64,000 nucleotides of DNA from Bacteroidota bacterium (lineage in GTDB: Bacteria; Bacteroidota; Bacteroidia; Flavobacteriales_F; PHOS-HE28), in the NCBI GenBank assembly GCA_029573495.1, contig JAKQEI010000195.1, forward strand, positions 1 through 64,000, written 5' to 3'. Positions within the stretch are counted from its first letter, which is position 1, and every line of letters begins with the position of its first letter. The notes beneath the pieces were generated by a model that was given only the letters and a program-made list of their open reading frames with translations, had not been told where the DNA came from and did not search any database. Of the stretch, positions 50,956-59,848 are shown piece after piece. The position numbers and the translations under genes were made by a program.

Positions 50956-53900
50956 ATGAAGCGCCTTCACGCCCTCGTCCTGATCCTCGCTTGTGGCGGG
51001 GCGACGACCGCCATTGCTCAGCTGCCGGAAAGGCGCGTCGTTCCTTGGACGGCCACCACGAAAAGCAACGTGGACCCGGCCTCGACCAAAGGCGTGGTCA
51101 CCCCCCCGATCCCGGAGTCCGTGAAGGAGGACCCCGCTCTCATGTCGGGGGATGTGTATCTGGACATGGGTAGAGGCGGGATCCCCTTATGGACACCGGC
51201 CGTGACCATTCCTCAGGGCTCCGCTTCGTTCAAAGTGGCACTAGAGGATGCCGTTTGGGAGCCCGTTCCAGAGGCCTTGTTGAAGCGCTATCCATTGTTG
51301 GAGAAAGTGGGGGAGTCCCCCGTTATCCGGACCCAGGTCGCGACCCAACGAAAGGAGACCGTTGCCTCGGTGGTGGTTGAACCCTTCAAACGGAACAGCA
51401 CCACCGGCCGGATCGAACGCCTGCTGGAAGCCCGGCTCAGGTATTTCGATGTGGTTCCGGCAGGGCCGGTCCAGCGGAAGAGCTACCCACCCAGTTCCAA
51501 GCTGGCCAGTGGTAGTTGGTACCGCATGAGCGTGCCGGATGATGGCGTTTACAAGGTGACCTATCAGACCTTGGTGCAACTCGGGGTCGATGTCGGCAAC
51601 CTGGGCTCGGACCGGATCAACGTCTATGGCAACCATACCGGGATGCTCCCCTTCCAGAACAGCGAACTCCCGGCCACCGATCTACGCGCCAATGCCATCG
51701 AGGTGGTCGACGGTGGGGACGGTGTCTTCGGTCCGGGTGATCATCTGCTCTTCTATGCCAGTGGTCCACAGCGTTGGTCCACGGGAGGGAAGGGATTCGT
51801 GCACACCAAGAACGTCTATTGCGACAGCGCCCATTACTTCATCGGTATCGATGTTGAGCCTGCGGTCCGTGTGGGCCCGGCTTCGCAATCCACCGATGGT
51901 CCCAACCAGCTGGTCACCTCCTTCAATGAGCGCGCTTTCATCGAACGGGACCTCATCAATCTCCTGAAGAGCGGGCGTACATGGTTCGGCGAGGTCTTCG
52001 ATCAAACGCTTTCGTATCCCTACGCCTTCAGCGTGCCGGGCATCATTCTGACCGACTCGGCCTTTGTCCGGGTGGCGGGCGCGGCCCGCACCATCGGTAC
52101 CGGGAATTCGAGCACCTTCGACCTGAACATTCCCGGCCAGTTCACTGCCAATTTCCCGGTCAATGGGGTGCCCGAGAATTACACGAGCGTCTATGGTCAA
52201 CTCTTCGACCGCACCTATGGTTTCCTCCCGACCAGTGGCAGCCTTTCGGTCACCATGACCTTCAACAAGTTCAATCCGGTCACTTCCGTGGCCTGGATGG
52301 ACTTCCTTGAACTGAACTGCCGCCGGCAACTGCGGCAGTTCAGCGACCAACAGTCCTTCCGCGACCTCCGGTCAGTGGGCCCAGGGGCCATTTCGGAGTT
52401 CGTGTTGGAGCAGGCACAGAACGTACATCGGATCTGGGAGATCACCGATCCGGCCCAAGTCCGCGTAGTGCAGACCACTGCGGACGGCAATAACCTGCGA
52501 TTCACCGTGGCCACCGACAGCCTCCGCCAGTTCATCGCCTTCCGGAACAGCGGCTACCCGGAACCCACGCCTATCGGGCGCGTGGAGAACCAGAACCTGC
52601 ATGCGACCCCGGTAGGCATCGATCTGACCATCATCTGCCCACCACAGTTCCAGGGCGCTGCGAGCATGTTGGCGGAACGTCGGATGGGCGAAGGGCTCGA
52701 TGTCATCATCGTCAGCCCGCAGCAGGTATACAACGAGTTCTCCAGCGGCTCCCGCGATGGCACGGCCATCAAACGGTACATGCGCATGCAATACGACCGT
52801 GCGAGCACGCCGGAGGAGCTGCCGCGTTACCTGCTCTTGTTCGGGGATGGATCCTACAACAACGTTTCACTTGCTGAAAGCAACCAGAACTGGATCCCCA
52901 GTTACCAGACGGTGAACGTGCTCGACCCCGCCCGTTCCTATGGCACCGATGATTACTACGGCTTCCTCGACGAGAACGAGGGTGAGCGCACGAGCGACCT
53001 GGTGGACATCGGTATCGGACGATTGCCGGTGAGTTCGGTGGAACAGGCCCAGCAGGCGGTGGCCAAACTGTTGCGCTACGATGCCACGCGCACCCTGAGC
53101 TTCGTTGGCAGCAGCTGTAGCGCGAACGGGGATGGAGGTTTGCCGGACTGGCGCACACATGTCCTGTTCGCCTCGGACGATCAGAACGGCGAGTCGTTCG
53201 AGAACACGATCCATCTGGGACAGAGCGAGACGCTGGCCCAACGGGTCGTGAATGAGCATCCTTACCTCAACGTGGACAAGGTGTACCTGGATGCCTATCA
53301 GCAGATCTCCACACCTGGAGGCGCCCGCTATCCGCAAGCCGCCACCGATCTGGAGGATGCCGTGGAGAACGGCCTGCTCCTGGTGAACTACATCGGCCAT
53401 GGTGGCGAGGTGGGCTGGGCGCATGAGCGCTTCCTGGACAATACCACCATCCTCGGCTGGACCAATGGGGACCGTCTACCGCTCTTCATGACCGCCACCT
53501 GCGAATTCACGCGCTGGGACGACCCATCACGCACCTCGGCCGGCGAGTACGTCTTCCTCAATCCGAACGGTGGCGGTATCGGGTTGATGACCACCTCCAG
53601 GCTGGCCTATTCCCTGCAGAACTTCAACCTGGGCAGTAAGTTCTATGATCACGTGTTCCGGCGGGTGGATGAGTTGGGACGCGATGAGCGGCTCGGGGAT
53701 ATCTACCGCCAGACCAAGCGTTCCATCGCCACCGCGGATCCGAACTCGTTCAATCACATGAACTTCTGCCTGCTGGGTGATCCGAGCCTGCGCCTGGCAC
53801 TGCCTCGGAACAGCCTCAGCATCACCTCCATCACCGATACGCTGGGGACTCCGGTGGATACCTTGAAGGCCCTGTCCACCGTCCGTATCAGTGGTTTCGT

Positions 53901-54882
53901 GGACGACGGGTCCGGGCAGCCGATGCAAGACTTCAACGGGGTCGTGGTTCCGATCGTCTATGACAAGTCCCAGCAGCAGTTCACCCTGGCCAACGATGGA
54001 GGCAATCCCTTCCCCTACCAACTTCGGAAGAACGTCATGTACCGGGGTCGTGCGACCGTGACCAACGGCCAGTTCAGTTTCACCTTCGTCGTTCCGAGGG
54101 ATATCAACTACCAAGTGGGATCGGGACGGGTCAGCTGCTACGCGGAGAACGCCACCACCAACGCATGTGGCTTCACCAATGATCCCCTCGTCGGTGGTAC
54201 GGCGACCGATGTCGCGGCCGATGGGTCGGGTCCGCAGGTGGACCTCTACATGAACGACGACAACTTCGTGAGCGGTGGCATCACGGACGAGAATCCCCTG
54301 ATCTTCGCCAAGCTGTTCGATGAGAATGGGATCAACACCGTCGGTTCGAGCATCGGGCATGACCTGCTCGCCGTGCTGGACGAGAGCACCGATCAGGCCA
54401 TTGTCCTGAACGACCTGTATCAGGCGGATATGGACACCTACAAGAGCGGTGAGGTGCGCTATCGCCTGAGCGAGCTTGCGGAGGGAGGGCACACGATCCG
54501 ACTGAAGGCGTGGGATACCTTCAACAACTCCTCCGAGGCCACCACGGATTTCGTGGTCGCTTCCTCCGAGGGGCTGGCGCTGGACCATGTGCTGAACTAT
54601 CCGAACCCGTTCACCACCTATACGGAGTTCTTCTTCGAGCACAACCGCCCCTGCACCAATCTGGAGGTACAGGTGCAGGTGTTCACCGTGAGCGGCCGTT
54701 TGGTGAAGACCCTGAGCCGGCAGCTGGCCTGCGAAGGCTATCGGAGCGAGGGGCTTGCTTGGAACGGCCTGGACGACTACGGCGACAAGTTGGGCCGTGG
54801 CGTGTACGTGTACCGGCTCAACGTGACCACACCGGATGGGGAGCGGGCGGAGAAGTTCGAGAAGCTGGTGATCCTACGCTGA
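50956..54882 (+). CDS. porU: T9SS sortase PorU (C25-family peptidase)
   Basis: 1308 residues from ATG 50956, which opens a good signal peptide (M-K-R-L-H-A-L-V-L-I-L-A); upstream in-frame codons to 50884 are unlikely. The C25 domain (about residues 560-900) shows the His/Cys dyad: G-H-G-G-E with H815 and T-A-T-C-E-F with C849. C-terminal beta-sandwich regions and an N-Y-P-N-P-F-T-T-Y ... R-G-V-Y-V-Y-R-L FlgD/CTD-like end follow. PorU cleaves T9SS C-terminal signals and joins the substrates to A-LPS with PorV. A near-match -7 element (TAACTTTC, 50913-50920) lies upstream. Transcribed with porV and ispF after it. Confidence 0.96.
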   Translation: MKRLHALVLILACGGATTAIAQLPERRVVPWTATTKSNVDPASTKGVVTPPIPESVKEDPALMSGDVYLDMGRGGIPLWTPAVTIPQGSASFKVALEDAVWEPVPEALLKRYPLLEKVGESPVIRTQVATQRKETVASVVVEPFKRNSTTGRIERLLEARLRYFDVVPAGPVQRKSYPPSSKLASGSWYRMSVPDDGVYKVTYQTLVQLGVDVGNLGSDRINVYGNHTGMLPFQNSELPATDLRANAIEVVDGGDGVFGPGDHLLFYASGPQRWSTGGKGFVHTKNVYCDSAHYFIGIDVEPAVRVGPASQSTDGPNQLVTSFNERAFIERDLINLLKSGRTWFGEVFDQTLSYPYAFSVPGIILTDSAFVRVAGAARTIGTGNSSTFDLNIPGQFTANFPVNGVPENYTSVYGQLFDRTYGFLPTSGSLSVTMTFNKFNPVTSVAWMDFLELNCRRQLRQFSDQQSFRDLRSVGPGAISEFVLEQAQNVHRIWEITDPAQVRVVQTTADGNNLRFTVATDSLRQFIAFRNSGYPEPTPIGRVENQNLHATPVGIDLTIICPPQFQGAASMLAERRMGEGLDVIIVSPQQVYNEFSSGSRDGTAIKRYMRMQYDRASTPEELPRYLLLFGDGSYNNVSLAESNQNWIPSYQTVNVLDPARSYGTDDYYGFLDENEGERTSDLVDIGIGRLPVSSVEQAQQAVAKLLRYDATRTLSFVGSSCSANGDGGLPDWRTHVLFASDDQNGESFENTIHLGQSETLAQRVVNEHPYLNVDKVYLDAYQQISTPGGARYPQAATDLEDAVENGLLLVNYIGHGGEVGWAHERFLDNTTILGWTNGDRLPLFMTATCEFTRWDDPSRTSAGEYVFLNPNGGGIGLMTTSRLAYSLQNFNLGSKFYDHVFRRVDELGRDERLGDIYRQTKRSIATADPNSFNHMNFCLLGDPSLRLALPRNSLSITSITDTLGTPVDTLKALSTVRISGFVDDGSGQPMQDFNGVVVPIVYDKSQQQFTLANDGGNPFPYQLRKNVMYRGRATVTNGQFSFTFVVPRDINYQVGSGRVSCYAENATTNACGFTNDPLVGGTATDVAADGSGPQVDLYMNDDNFVSGGITDENPLIFAKLFDENGINTVGSSIGHDLLAVLDESTDQAIVLNDLYQADMDTYKSGEVRYRLSELAEGGHTIRLKAWDTFNNSSEATTDFVVASSEGLALDHVLNYPNPFTTYTEFFFEHNRPCTNLEVQVQVFTVSGRLVKTLSRQLACEGYRSEGLAWNGLDDYGDKLGRGVYVYRLNVTTPDGERAEKFEKLVILR

Positions 54883-54907
54883 CACAATAAACCCCTGGGG
54901 TGCAGCG

Positions 54908-54915
54908 TATATTTG
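54908..54915 (+). promoter_or_regulatory. Bacteroidota -7 promoter element for porV
   Basis: TATATTTG, exact TAnnTTTG, in the 59-base porU/porV gap, 26 bases before ATG 54942. It implies porV can be expressed separately from porU. Confidence 0.55.
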
Positions 54916-54941
54916 CCGTCCTTTTTCCGAATCACCCGCGT

Positions 54942-56243
54942 ATGACCTTCCTCCGGCCCATTTCCGCCGTCACTGTCGTCACCGCATTGGGTCTTTTGCC
55001 GGGGTCGGTCTTCGCCCAGCCCTGTGATCCTCAGTTCCGCGCTTCCGGGCAGCAGTGCAACGACCAACTGAACACGATCACCACGGCAGTCCCTTTCCTG
55101 CTCATCAGCCCTGATTCCAGGGCTGGCGGCATGGGCGATGCCGGCGTGGCGATCTCGCCGGATGCCAACGCCATCCATTGGAACCCGTCGAAACTGGCGT
55201 TCGCGGAGAACGATGGTGAGTTCAGCATGAGCTACAGCCCTTGGCTGCGCAACCTGGTGCCCGACATGAGCCTGGCCTACCTGGCCGGGTACAAGCGATT
55301 GAGCAACAAGCGCAGCGCGATCGGCGGCTCCTTGCGCTACTTCAATCTCGGGAGCATCCTGTTCACCGATGTCAACGGGTCCACCATCCGTGACTTCAAG
55401 CCGGCCGAGTTCGCCGTGGACCTGGCCTTCGCCCAGAAGTTCAGCGATCGGTTCTCCGGGGGCATCGCCATCCGGTACATCAACAGCAACCTCACCGGTG
55501 GGATCAGCGTCCAGGGGGCCAATTCCAAGGCGGGTCAATCAGTGGCTGCTGACGTGTCCTTCTTCTACATGAACGACCAGGCGCAGATGGGTGACAAGGA
55601 CGCCACCTTCGCTTTCGGCGTGAACGTCTCGAACATCGGGGCGAAGATGTCCTATACGGAGACCGCCGCACAGAACTTCATCCCCATCAATCTCCGACTC
55701 GGCCCCTCCATCAAGCTCGAGCTCGACCAGTATAACAGCATCGCGTTCAATATGGACGTGAACAAGCTGCTGGTGCCGACCCCGCCGGTGTACCTGCTTG
55801 ATGAGAACGGTGCACTGATCATCGATCCCGTCACCGGCAACTACCAGGTGGCGAGCGGCCGGGACCCGGACGTGGGGGTGATGAGCGGCATCCTGGGTTC
55901 CTTCACCGATGCACCTGGGAACGTGGGTTATGATGACAATGGCAAGCCTTACGTGGAGAGCGGCAGCCGCCTGCGCGAGGAGTTACGTGAGATCAACCTG
56001 GCCGGTGGTTTCGAGTACTGGTACGCCGAGCAGTTCGCCTTCCGCACGGGTTACTTCTGGGAGCATTACACCAAGGGCAACCGCAAGTACTTCACGTTGG
56101 GCGCCGGGGTCAAGTACAGCATCTTCACCCTTGACCTCAGCTACCTGATCGCGAACACCCAACGGAGCCCGCTGGCCAATACCCTGCGGTTCACCTTGGG
56201 CTTCAAGTTCGACAAGGCCAAGAAGAAGCCGGAGTCCAATTGA
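54942..56243 (+). CDS. porV: T9SS outer-membrane channel/shuttle protein PorV
   Basis: 433 residues from ATG 54942 (the frame extends upstream to 54900 but that would include the promoter). Signal peptide ends near V-F-A-Q. The family motif V-P-F-L-L-I-S-P-D-S-R-A-G-G-M-G-D-A-G-V-A then H-W-N-P-S-K-L-A-F is present. FadL-like barrel with C-terminal R-F-T-L-G-F-K-F. PorV delivers substrates to PorU on the cell surface. Longer than the PorV-like paralog at 15404. Its stop overlaps the start of ispF by one base. Confidence 0.95.
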   Translation: MTFLRPISAVTVVTALGLLPGSVFAQPCDPQFRASGQQCNDQLNTITTAVPFLLISPDSRAGGMGDAGVAISPDANAIHWNPSKLAFAENDGEFSMSYSPWLRNLVPDMSLAYLAGYKRLSNKRSAIGGSLRYFNLGSILFTDVNGSTIRDFKPAEFAVDLAFAQKFSDRFSGGIAIRYINSNLTGGISVQGANSKAGQSVAADVSFFYMNDQAQMGDKDATFAFGVNVSNIGAKMSYTETAAQNFIPINLRLGPSIKLELDQYNSIAFNMDVNKLLVPTPPVYLLDENGALIIDPVTGNYQVASGRDPDVGVMSGILGSFTDAPGNVGYDDNGKPYVESGSRLREELREINLAGGFEYWYAEQFAFRTGYFWEHYTKGNRKYFTLGAGVKYSIFTLDLSYLIANTQRSPLANTLRFTLGFKFDKAKKKPESN

Positions 56244-56719
56244 TGTTCCGGGTCGGCTTCGGTTTCGACGTCCACCAGCTGGTGGAAGGCCGTGAATTCT
56301 GGCTCGGTGGCGTTCTGGTCCCACATCATGTCGGTGCCCTCGGTCACTCCGATGCCGATGTGCTGTTGCATGCGCTCTGCGATGCCCTGCTCGGCGCCGC
56401 CGGTCTCGGGGATATCGGCAGGCATTTCCCGGATACCGATGACCGGTGGAAGGGCGCTGATAGCAAGTTGCTTCTGAAGCAGGTGGTGCGTTTGCTCGGG
56501 GAGAAGGGCTGGCAGGTCGGCAACGTGGACTGCACGCTGATCCTGGAAAAGCCGCGTATCATGCTCCACGTACCTGCTATGCGCGCCATCATCGCCCCCA
56601 TCCTGGGAGTGGCCGAGGATGCGGTGAGCATCAAGGCCACCACGAACGAGAAGCTGGGCTACGTGGGGCGCCAGGAGGGAGTGGCCGCGCATGCGGTGGC
56701 CCTCATCCAGAAGGCCTAA
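56243..56719 (+). CDS. ispF: 2-C-methyl-D-erythritol 2,4-cyclodiphosphate synthase
   Basis: 158 residues, normal length. Metal-binding G-F-D-V-H (D9, H11) and H43 in L-L-H-A-L; also G-H-S-D-A-D-V (about 35-41), and the end K-A-T-T-N-E-K-L-G-Y-V-G-R. It forms the cyclodiphosphate in the MEP isoprenoid pathway, consistent with carotenoid crtZ. ATG 56243 overlaps the porV stop. Its stop TAA overlaps the stop of the convergent DUF4956 gene (four bases shared). Confidence 0.95.
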   Translation: MFRVGFGFDVHQLVEGREFWLGGVLVPHHVGALGHSDADVLLHALCDALLGAAGLGDIGRHFPDTDDRWKGADSKLLLKQVVRLLGEKGWQVGNVDCTLILEKPRIMLHVPAMRAIIAPILGVAEDAVSIKATTNEKLGYVGRQEGVAAHAVALIQKA

Positions 56720-57366
56720 TCGTCCCCGTCGTCGGCGGGCGCCGCGGAGAAGGAGGCATACCCCTGCTCGTCCTCGAAGTAGAACACCTTCAATTCAGCC
56801 GTGTCCTTGAGCAGGTCGATCTTGCCGATCTCCACGCGCGAGGTCTTCACGCCCAGTCGTTGGTGCAGGTCCTCGTAGAGGGCCACCCGGTTCTCCGGCT
56901 TGATCAGATCGATGCGCTCGTAGATCAGGAACTTGACGGCCTCGTGACGCGTGAGCCAGACATGTTCCAGTGCGTAGGTCATGAGCAGGATCATGCCATC
57001 GGTGAAGAGCAGTTCGGCCAGGCTCACCTTCTTGCTCGCAAGGGCATTGATCACCGCCACACTGATCGTGGCGAAGAGGTAGGTCATGTCCTTGATGCTG
57101 ATCTGCTCGGTCCGGTAGCGCAGCACACCGAAGATGGCGAAGAGGCCGAAGGCGAAGCCGATGCTCAGCTTCACGCTGTTGAGCAGCACGCACAGGAAGA
57201 AGATGAGCGTGTTGAAGAGGAAGTAGGTGAAGAGGTAGTCCTTCTTGCGGTGGATGGGGTAGTAGATCAGCCGGATCAGCACGAACAGAACGATCGTGTT
57301 GATGTTGAACTTGAACAGGAGCTCCCACATGTCGGCGTGGATGAGCGGCATTCCGAAGATCTTCAT
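56716..57366 (-). CDS. DUF4956-domain membrane protein
   Basis: 216 residues. Four hydrophobic segments in about residues 20-135 (T-I-V-L-F-V-L-I-R-L-I-Y-Y, T-L-I-F-F-L-C-V-L-L, S-I-G-F-A-F-G-L-F-A-I-F-G-V-L-R-Y-R) with the G-V-L-R-Y-R-T-E-Q-I motif characteristic of DUF4956, then a soluble tail (K-P-E-N-R, E-I-G-K-I-D-L-L-K-D). In many bacteria DUF4956 genes are paired with VTC-domain genes and CotH kinases; here the VTC gene lies upstream (16 bases) and no CotH is visible. Function unknown; it may make or move a polymer with the VTC partner. Confidence 0.9.
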   Translation of the reverse strand: MKIFGMPLIHADMWELLFKFNINTIVLFVLIRLIYYPIHRKKDYLFTYFLFNTLIFFLCVLLNSVKLSIGFAFGLFAIFGVLRYRTEQISIKDMTYLFATISVAVINALASKKVSLAELLFTDGMILLMTYALEHVWLTRHEAVKFLIYERIDLIKPENRVALYEDLHQRLGVKTSRVEIGKIDLLKDTAELKVFYFEDEQGYASFSAAPADDGDD

Positions 57367-57382
57367 GGTGCGATGATAGGGC

Positions 57383-58135
57383 TTAGGCGGCCTGGCGGAT
57401 CCGGTCCAGTTTGAGCAGCACGGCCTTGAACGCGTTGTGCTTGACCCGTTTCCCCAATAGCAGCAGGCCTACACAATACTTGCTCATGCCCGAGGAGGCG
57501 AATATGCGTTCACGCATGATCCTGACGAAAGGGGAGGTGCGATCGGCGCGTTCCTGCTTCAGTTCCGCGATCACGATCCCACCCAGACGACGGTCCTCGC
57601 CAGCGCTGCTGTACCGCAGGTCGATGTCCATGGTGAGCCGCTCCGGGCTGGTCCGGTTCACGAAGGTGTAGCGGGTGAAGTGGTTCCAAAGCGTGGCCTG
57701 GAGCGGTGCGTCGCTCTGGCTGGCCTGGGCCACGAAGGCCTGTTGCTCAGGGGTCAATTCCTCCGGGATCGCCTCCACCCGCATCCGTTTCTTGTCCGTT
57801 CGGCCCCGACCGGTCTTCCGTTTCACCTCCAGGAAGACAAGGTCGCTACCGATGTATTCGCGAAAGCGCACCTTGCTCCGGAAGGTCCTCCGGTTGTGGT
57901 GCGCATAATAGTCGCGCAGGTCGGGTGTGTCGAAGTAGAGGCTGCGGTACGGGGTGCCACGCTTGCCGTCCACTTCCAACAACCGGTAGTGTGGCAGCAT
58001 GGCCTCGAGCACCTCGGCAAGTCTTCCCTCCCCGAAAACGTACTTGGTATCCACACGGTCCTGCAACTTCACCCCGTCCATTTCCTCCAAGGAAATGGGT
58101 TCGAAGCGTTCGAGGAGCGTTGCGGGGGTGGTCAT
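57383..58135 (-). CDS. VTC-domain (polyphosphate-polymerase-like) protein
   Basis: 250 residues, cytoplasmic. The VTC/CYTH-type tunnel fold is indicated by R-V-D-T-K-Y-V-F at about 26-33, R-S-L-Y-F-D-T-P-D, V-R-F-R-E-Y-I-G-S-D-L-V-F-L-E-V-K-R-K, and Y-S-S-A-G-E-D-R-R-L then S-S-G-M-S-K-Y-C. Basic residues line the tunnel in polyphosphate polymerases; a polyphosphate or nucleotide substrate is inferred. It is 16 bases upstream of the DUF4956 gene and has its own exact -7 element at 58152-58159. Vtc4 makes polyphosphate in yeast; the bacterial role is less clear. Confidence 0.9.
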   Translation of the reverse strand: MTTPATLLERFEPISLEEMDGVKLQDRVDTKYVFGEGRLAEVLEAMLPHYRLLEVDGKRGTPYRSLYFDTPDLRDYYAHHNRRTFRSKVRFREYIGSDLVFLEVKRKTGRGRTDKKRMRVEAIPEELTPEQQAFVAQASQSDAPLQATLWNHFTRYTFVNRTSPERLTMDIDLRYSSAGEDRRLGGIVIAELKQERADRTSPFVRIMRERIFASSGMSKYCVGLLLLGKRVKHNAFKAVLLKLDRIRQAA

Positions 58136-58151
58136 GGCCGAAAGCAGCCGC

Positions 58152-58159
58152 CAAACTTA
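58152..58159 (-). promoter_or_regulatory. Bacteroidota -7 promoter element for the VTC-DUF4956 operon
   Basis: TAAGTTTG on the minus strand, exact TAnnTTTG, 16 bases upstream of ATG 58135, implying a leader of roughly 12 bases. Confidence 0.55.
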
Positions 58160-58241
58160 AGGATACCGGGGTCGGCGGGAGGCCATGGGCATCCGAAGAG
58201 GCTGGGCGCCACGTTATTTTTAGCCCCCTTTACCACGACCC

Positions 58242-58730
58242 ATGGGCATTCCCCACAGCGTACCTCTCGATCTGGTGATCCATGCCTCGGCGTCGGACCT
58301 GCCCGAAGCGGACCAGGCGCTGCTGAACGCCGCCCACGAGGCGGCGCTGCGGGCCTATGCACCGTATTCGAATTTCCAGGTGGGCGCGGCGCTGCGGATG
58401 AGGGATGGTCGTGTGGTCCTTGGGAATAACCAGGAGAACGCCTCCTTTCCGGCCGGGACCTGTGCGGAGCGAACAGCCTTGCACGCCGCCATGGCCTTCG
58501 ACCCGAACGGTGTGGCGGAGACCATGGCGATCGTGGTGCCTTCGGTGACGGGTGAGCGGCCGGTGACCCCCTGTGGGATCTGCCGGCAGGCTCTTCTGGA
58601 GCAGGAGATGCGTCAGAAACGCGAGCCCTTGCGACTGTTGATGGGCGTGCCGAACGGCCCAGTGTATGAAGTACGGAGCGCCGGACAACTGCTGCCGCTC
58701 TCCTTCGACGCCTCCTTCCTCAACGGGTGA
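58242..58730 (+). CDS. cdd: Cytidine deaminase
   Basis: 162 residues. Zinc site T-C-A-E-R-T-A-L-H with the catalytic Glu, and P-C-G-I-C-R-Q-A-L, plus Y-A-P-Y-S-N-F-Q-V-G-A-A-L for substrate binding. It converts (deoxy)cytidine to (deoxy)uridine for pyrimidine salvage. The near-match promoter TATTTTTA (58215-58222) lies upstream. It comes before pdhA, as in many Bacteroidota. Confidence 0.95.
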   Translation: MGIPHSVPLDLVIHASASDLPEADQALLNAAHEAALRAYAPYSNFQVGAALRMRDGRVVLGNNQENASFPAGTCAERTALHAAMAFDPNGVAETMAIVVPSVTGERPVTPCGICRQALLEQEMRQKREPLRLLMGVPNGPVYEVRSAGQLLPLSFDASFLNG

Positions 58731-58758
58731 ACCGCCATCCTACCGGAAGGGGCCGGGC

Positions 58759-58766
58759 TATATTTG
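58759..58766 (+). promoter_or_regulatory. Bacteroidota -7 promoter element for pdhA, very close to the start codon
   Basis: TATATTTG, exact TAnnTTTG, ending only 10 bases before ATG 58777; transcripts would have a leader of about 5-7 bases. Confidence 0.6.
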
Positions 58767-58776
58767 CCCTCACCTC

Positions 58777-59835
58777 ATGAGCACGAAGACAGCCGCTGCC
58801 GCCAAGGGCAGCAAGTCCAGGAAAGCGGAGACCGGAAAAGGCGGCGAGACCGGCTTCGGGAAGGAGACCTACCTGCGCTGGTTCAAGGAGATGGTGCTGA
58901 TGCGCCGCTTCGAGGAGAAGACCGGCCAGCTCTACACCATGCAGAAGTTCGGTGGGTTCTGCCACCTCTACATCGGGCAGGAAGCCATCCTCGCGGGCAT
59001 GATCACCGCCATCCGCCCCACGGACCGGCTCATCACCGGCTACCGTGACCATGCGCATCCGCTCGTGCTCGGCACCCCCAGCAAGCATGTGATGGCGGAG
59101 CTCTTCGGCAAGATGACCGGAACGAGCAAGGGCAAGGGTGGCAGCATGCACTACTTCGACAAGCAGCGGAACCTCTTCGGTGGGCACGGCATCGTGGGGG
59201 GGCAGATCGGTCTGGGTGCGGGCATCGCCTTTGCCGACAAGTATCGCGGGGAGGACCATGTGACCCTCTGCTTCATGGGTGACGGCGCCATCCGCCAGGG
59301 CATGTTGCACGAGACCTTCAACATGGCCATGACCTGGAAGTTGCCCGTGGTCTTCATCATCGAGAACAACAACTACGCGATGGGGACTAGCGTGGAGCGC
59401 ACGAGCAATGTGCACGACCTCAGCACCATCGGCGAGAGCTACGACATGCCTGGCCTCGGCGTGAACGGCATGCGCTGTGAGGATGTGCACCAAGCCATTG
59501 CGATGGCCTGCGCGCATGCGCGGGATGGCAACGGCCCCTACCTGCTGGACATCAAGACCTATCGTTACAAGGGGCACAGCATGAGCGATCCCCAGAAGTA
59601 CCGCACGAAGGAGGAGGTGGAGGCCTACAAGAAACAGGATCCGATCGAAAGCGTGCGCGCCACCCTGTTGAAGAACAAGTGGGCCAGTGAGGCGGAGCTT
59701 GAGCGTATCGATGCAGACGTGAAGAAGGAGGTGGAGGCCGCGGTGAAGTTCGCCGAGGAGAGCCCCATGGCCACGGAAGACGAGCTGTACAACGACGTGT
59801 ACGCCGAGAAGAACTACCCATTCGAGAAAGACTGA
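58777..59835 (+). CDS. pdhA: Pyruvate dehydrogenase E1 component, alpha subunit
   Basis: 352 residues from ATG 58777; the N-terminal leader is Lys/Ala/Ser-rich (about residues 4-30). The thiamine diphosphate motif is G-D-G-A-I-R-Q-G-M-L-H-E-T and E-N-N-N-Y, and the phosphorylation-loop region S-M-H-Y-F is present. E1-alpha with E1-beta decarboxylates pyruvate. E1-beta is not in this window, so it is expected elsewhere; only E2 (pdhC) follows. The promoter at 58759 leaves almost no leader. Confidence 0.95.
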   Translation: MSTKTAAAAKGSKSRKAETGKGGETGFGKETYLRWFKEMVLMRRFEEKTGQLYTMQKFGGFCHLYIGQEAILAGMITAIRPTDRLITGYRDHAHPLVLGTPSKHVMAELFGKMTGTSKGKGGSMHYFDKQRNLFGGHGIVGGQIGLGAGIAFADKYRGEDHVTLCFMGDGAIRQGMLHETFNMAMTWKLPVVFIIENNNYAMGTSVERTSNVHDLSTIGESYDMPGLGVNGMRCEDVHQAIAMACAHARDGNGPYLLDIKTYRYKGHSMSDPQKYRTKEEVEAYKKQDPIESVRATLLKNKWASEAELERIDADVKKEVEAAVKFAEESPMATEDELYNDVYAEKNYPFEKD

Positions 59836-59848
59836 ACGCCCCAACGAC

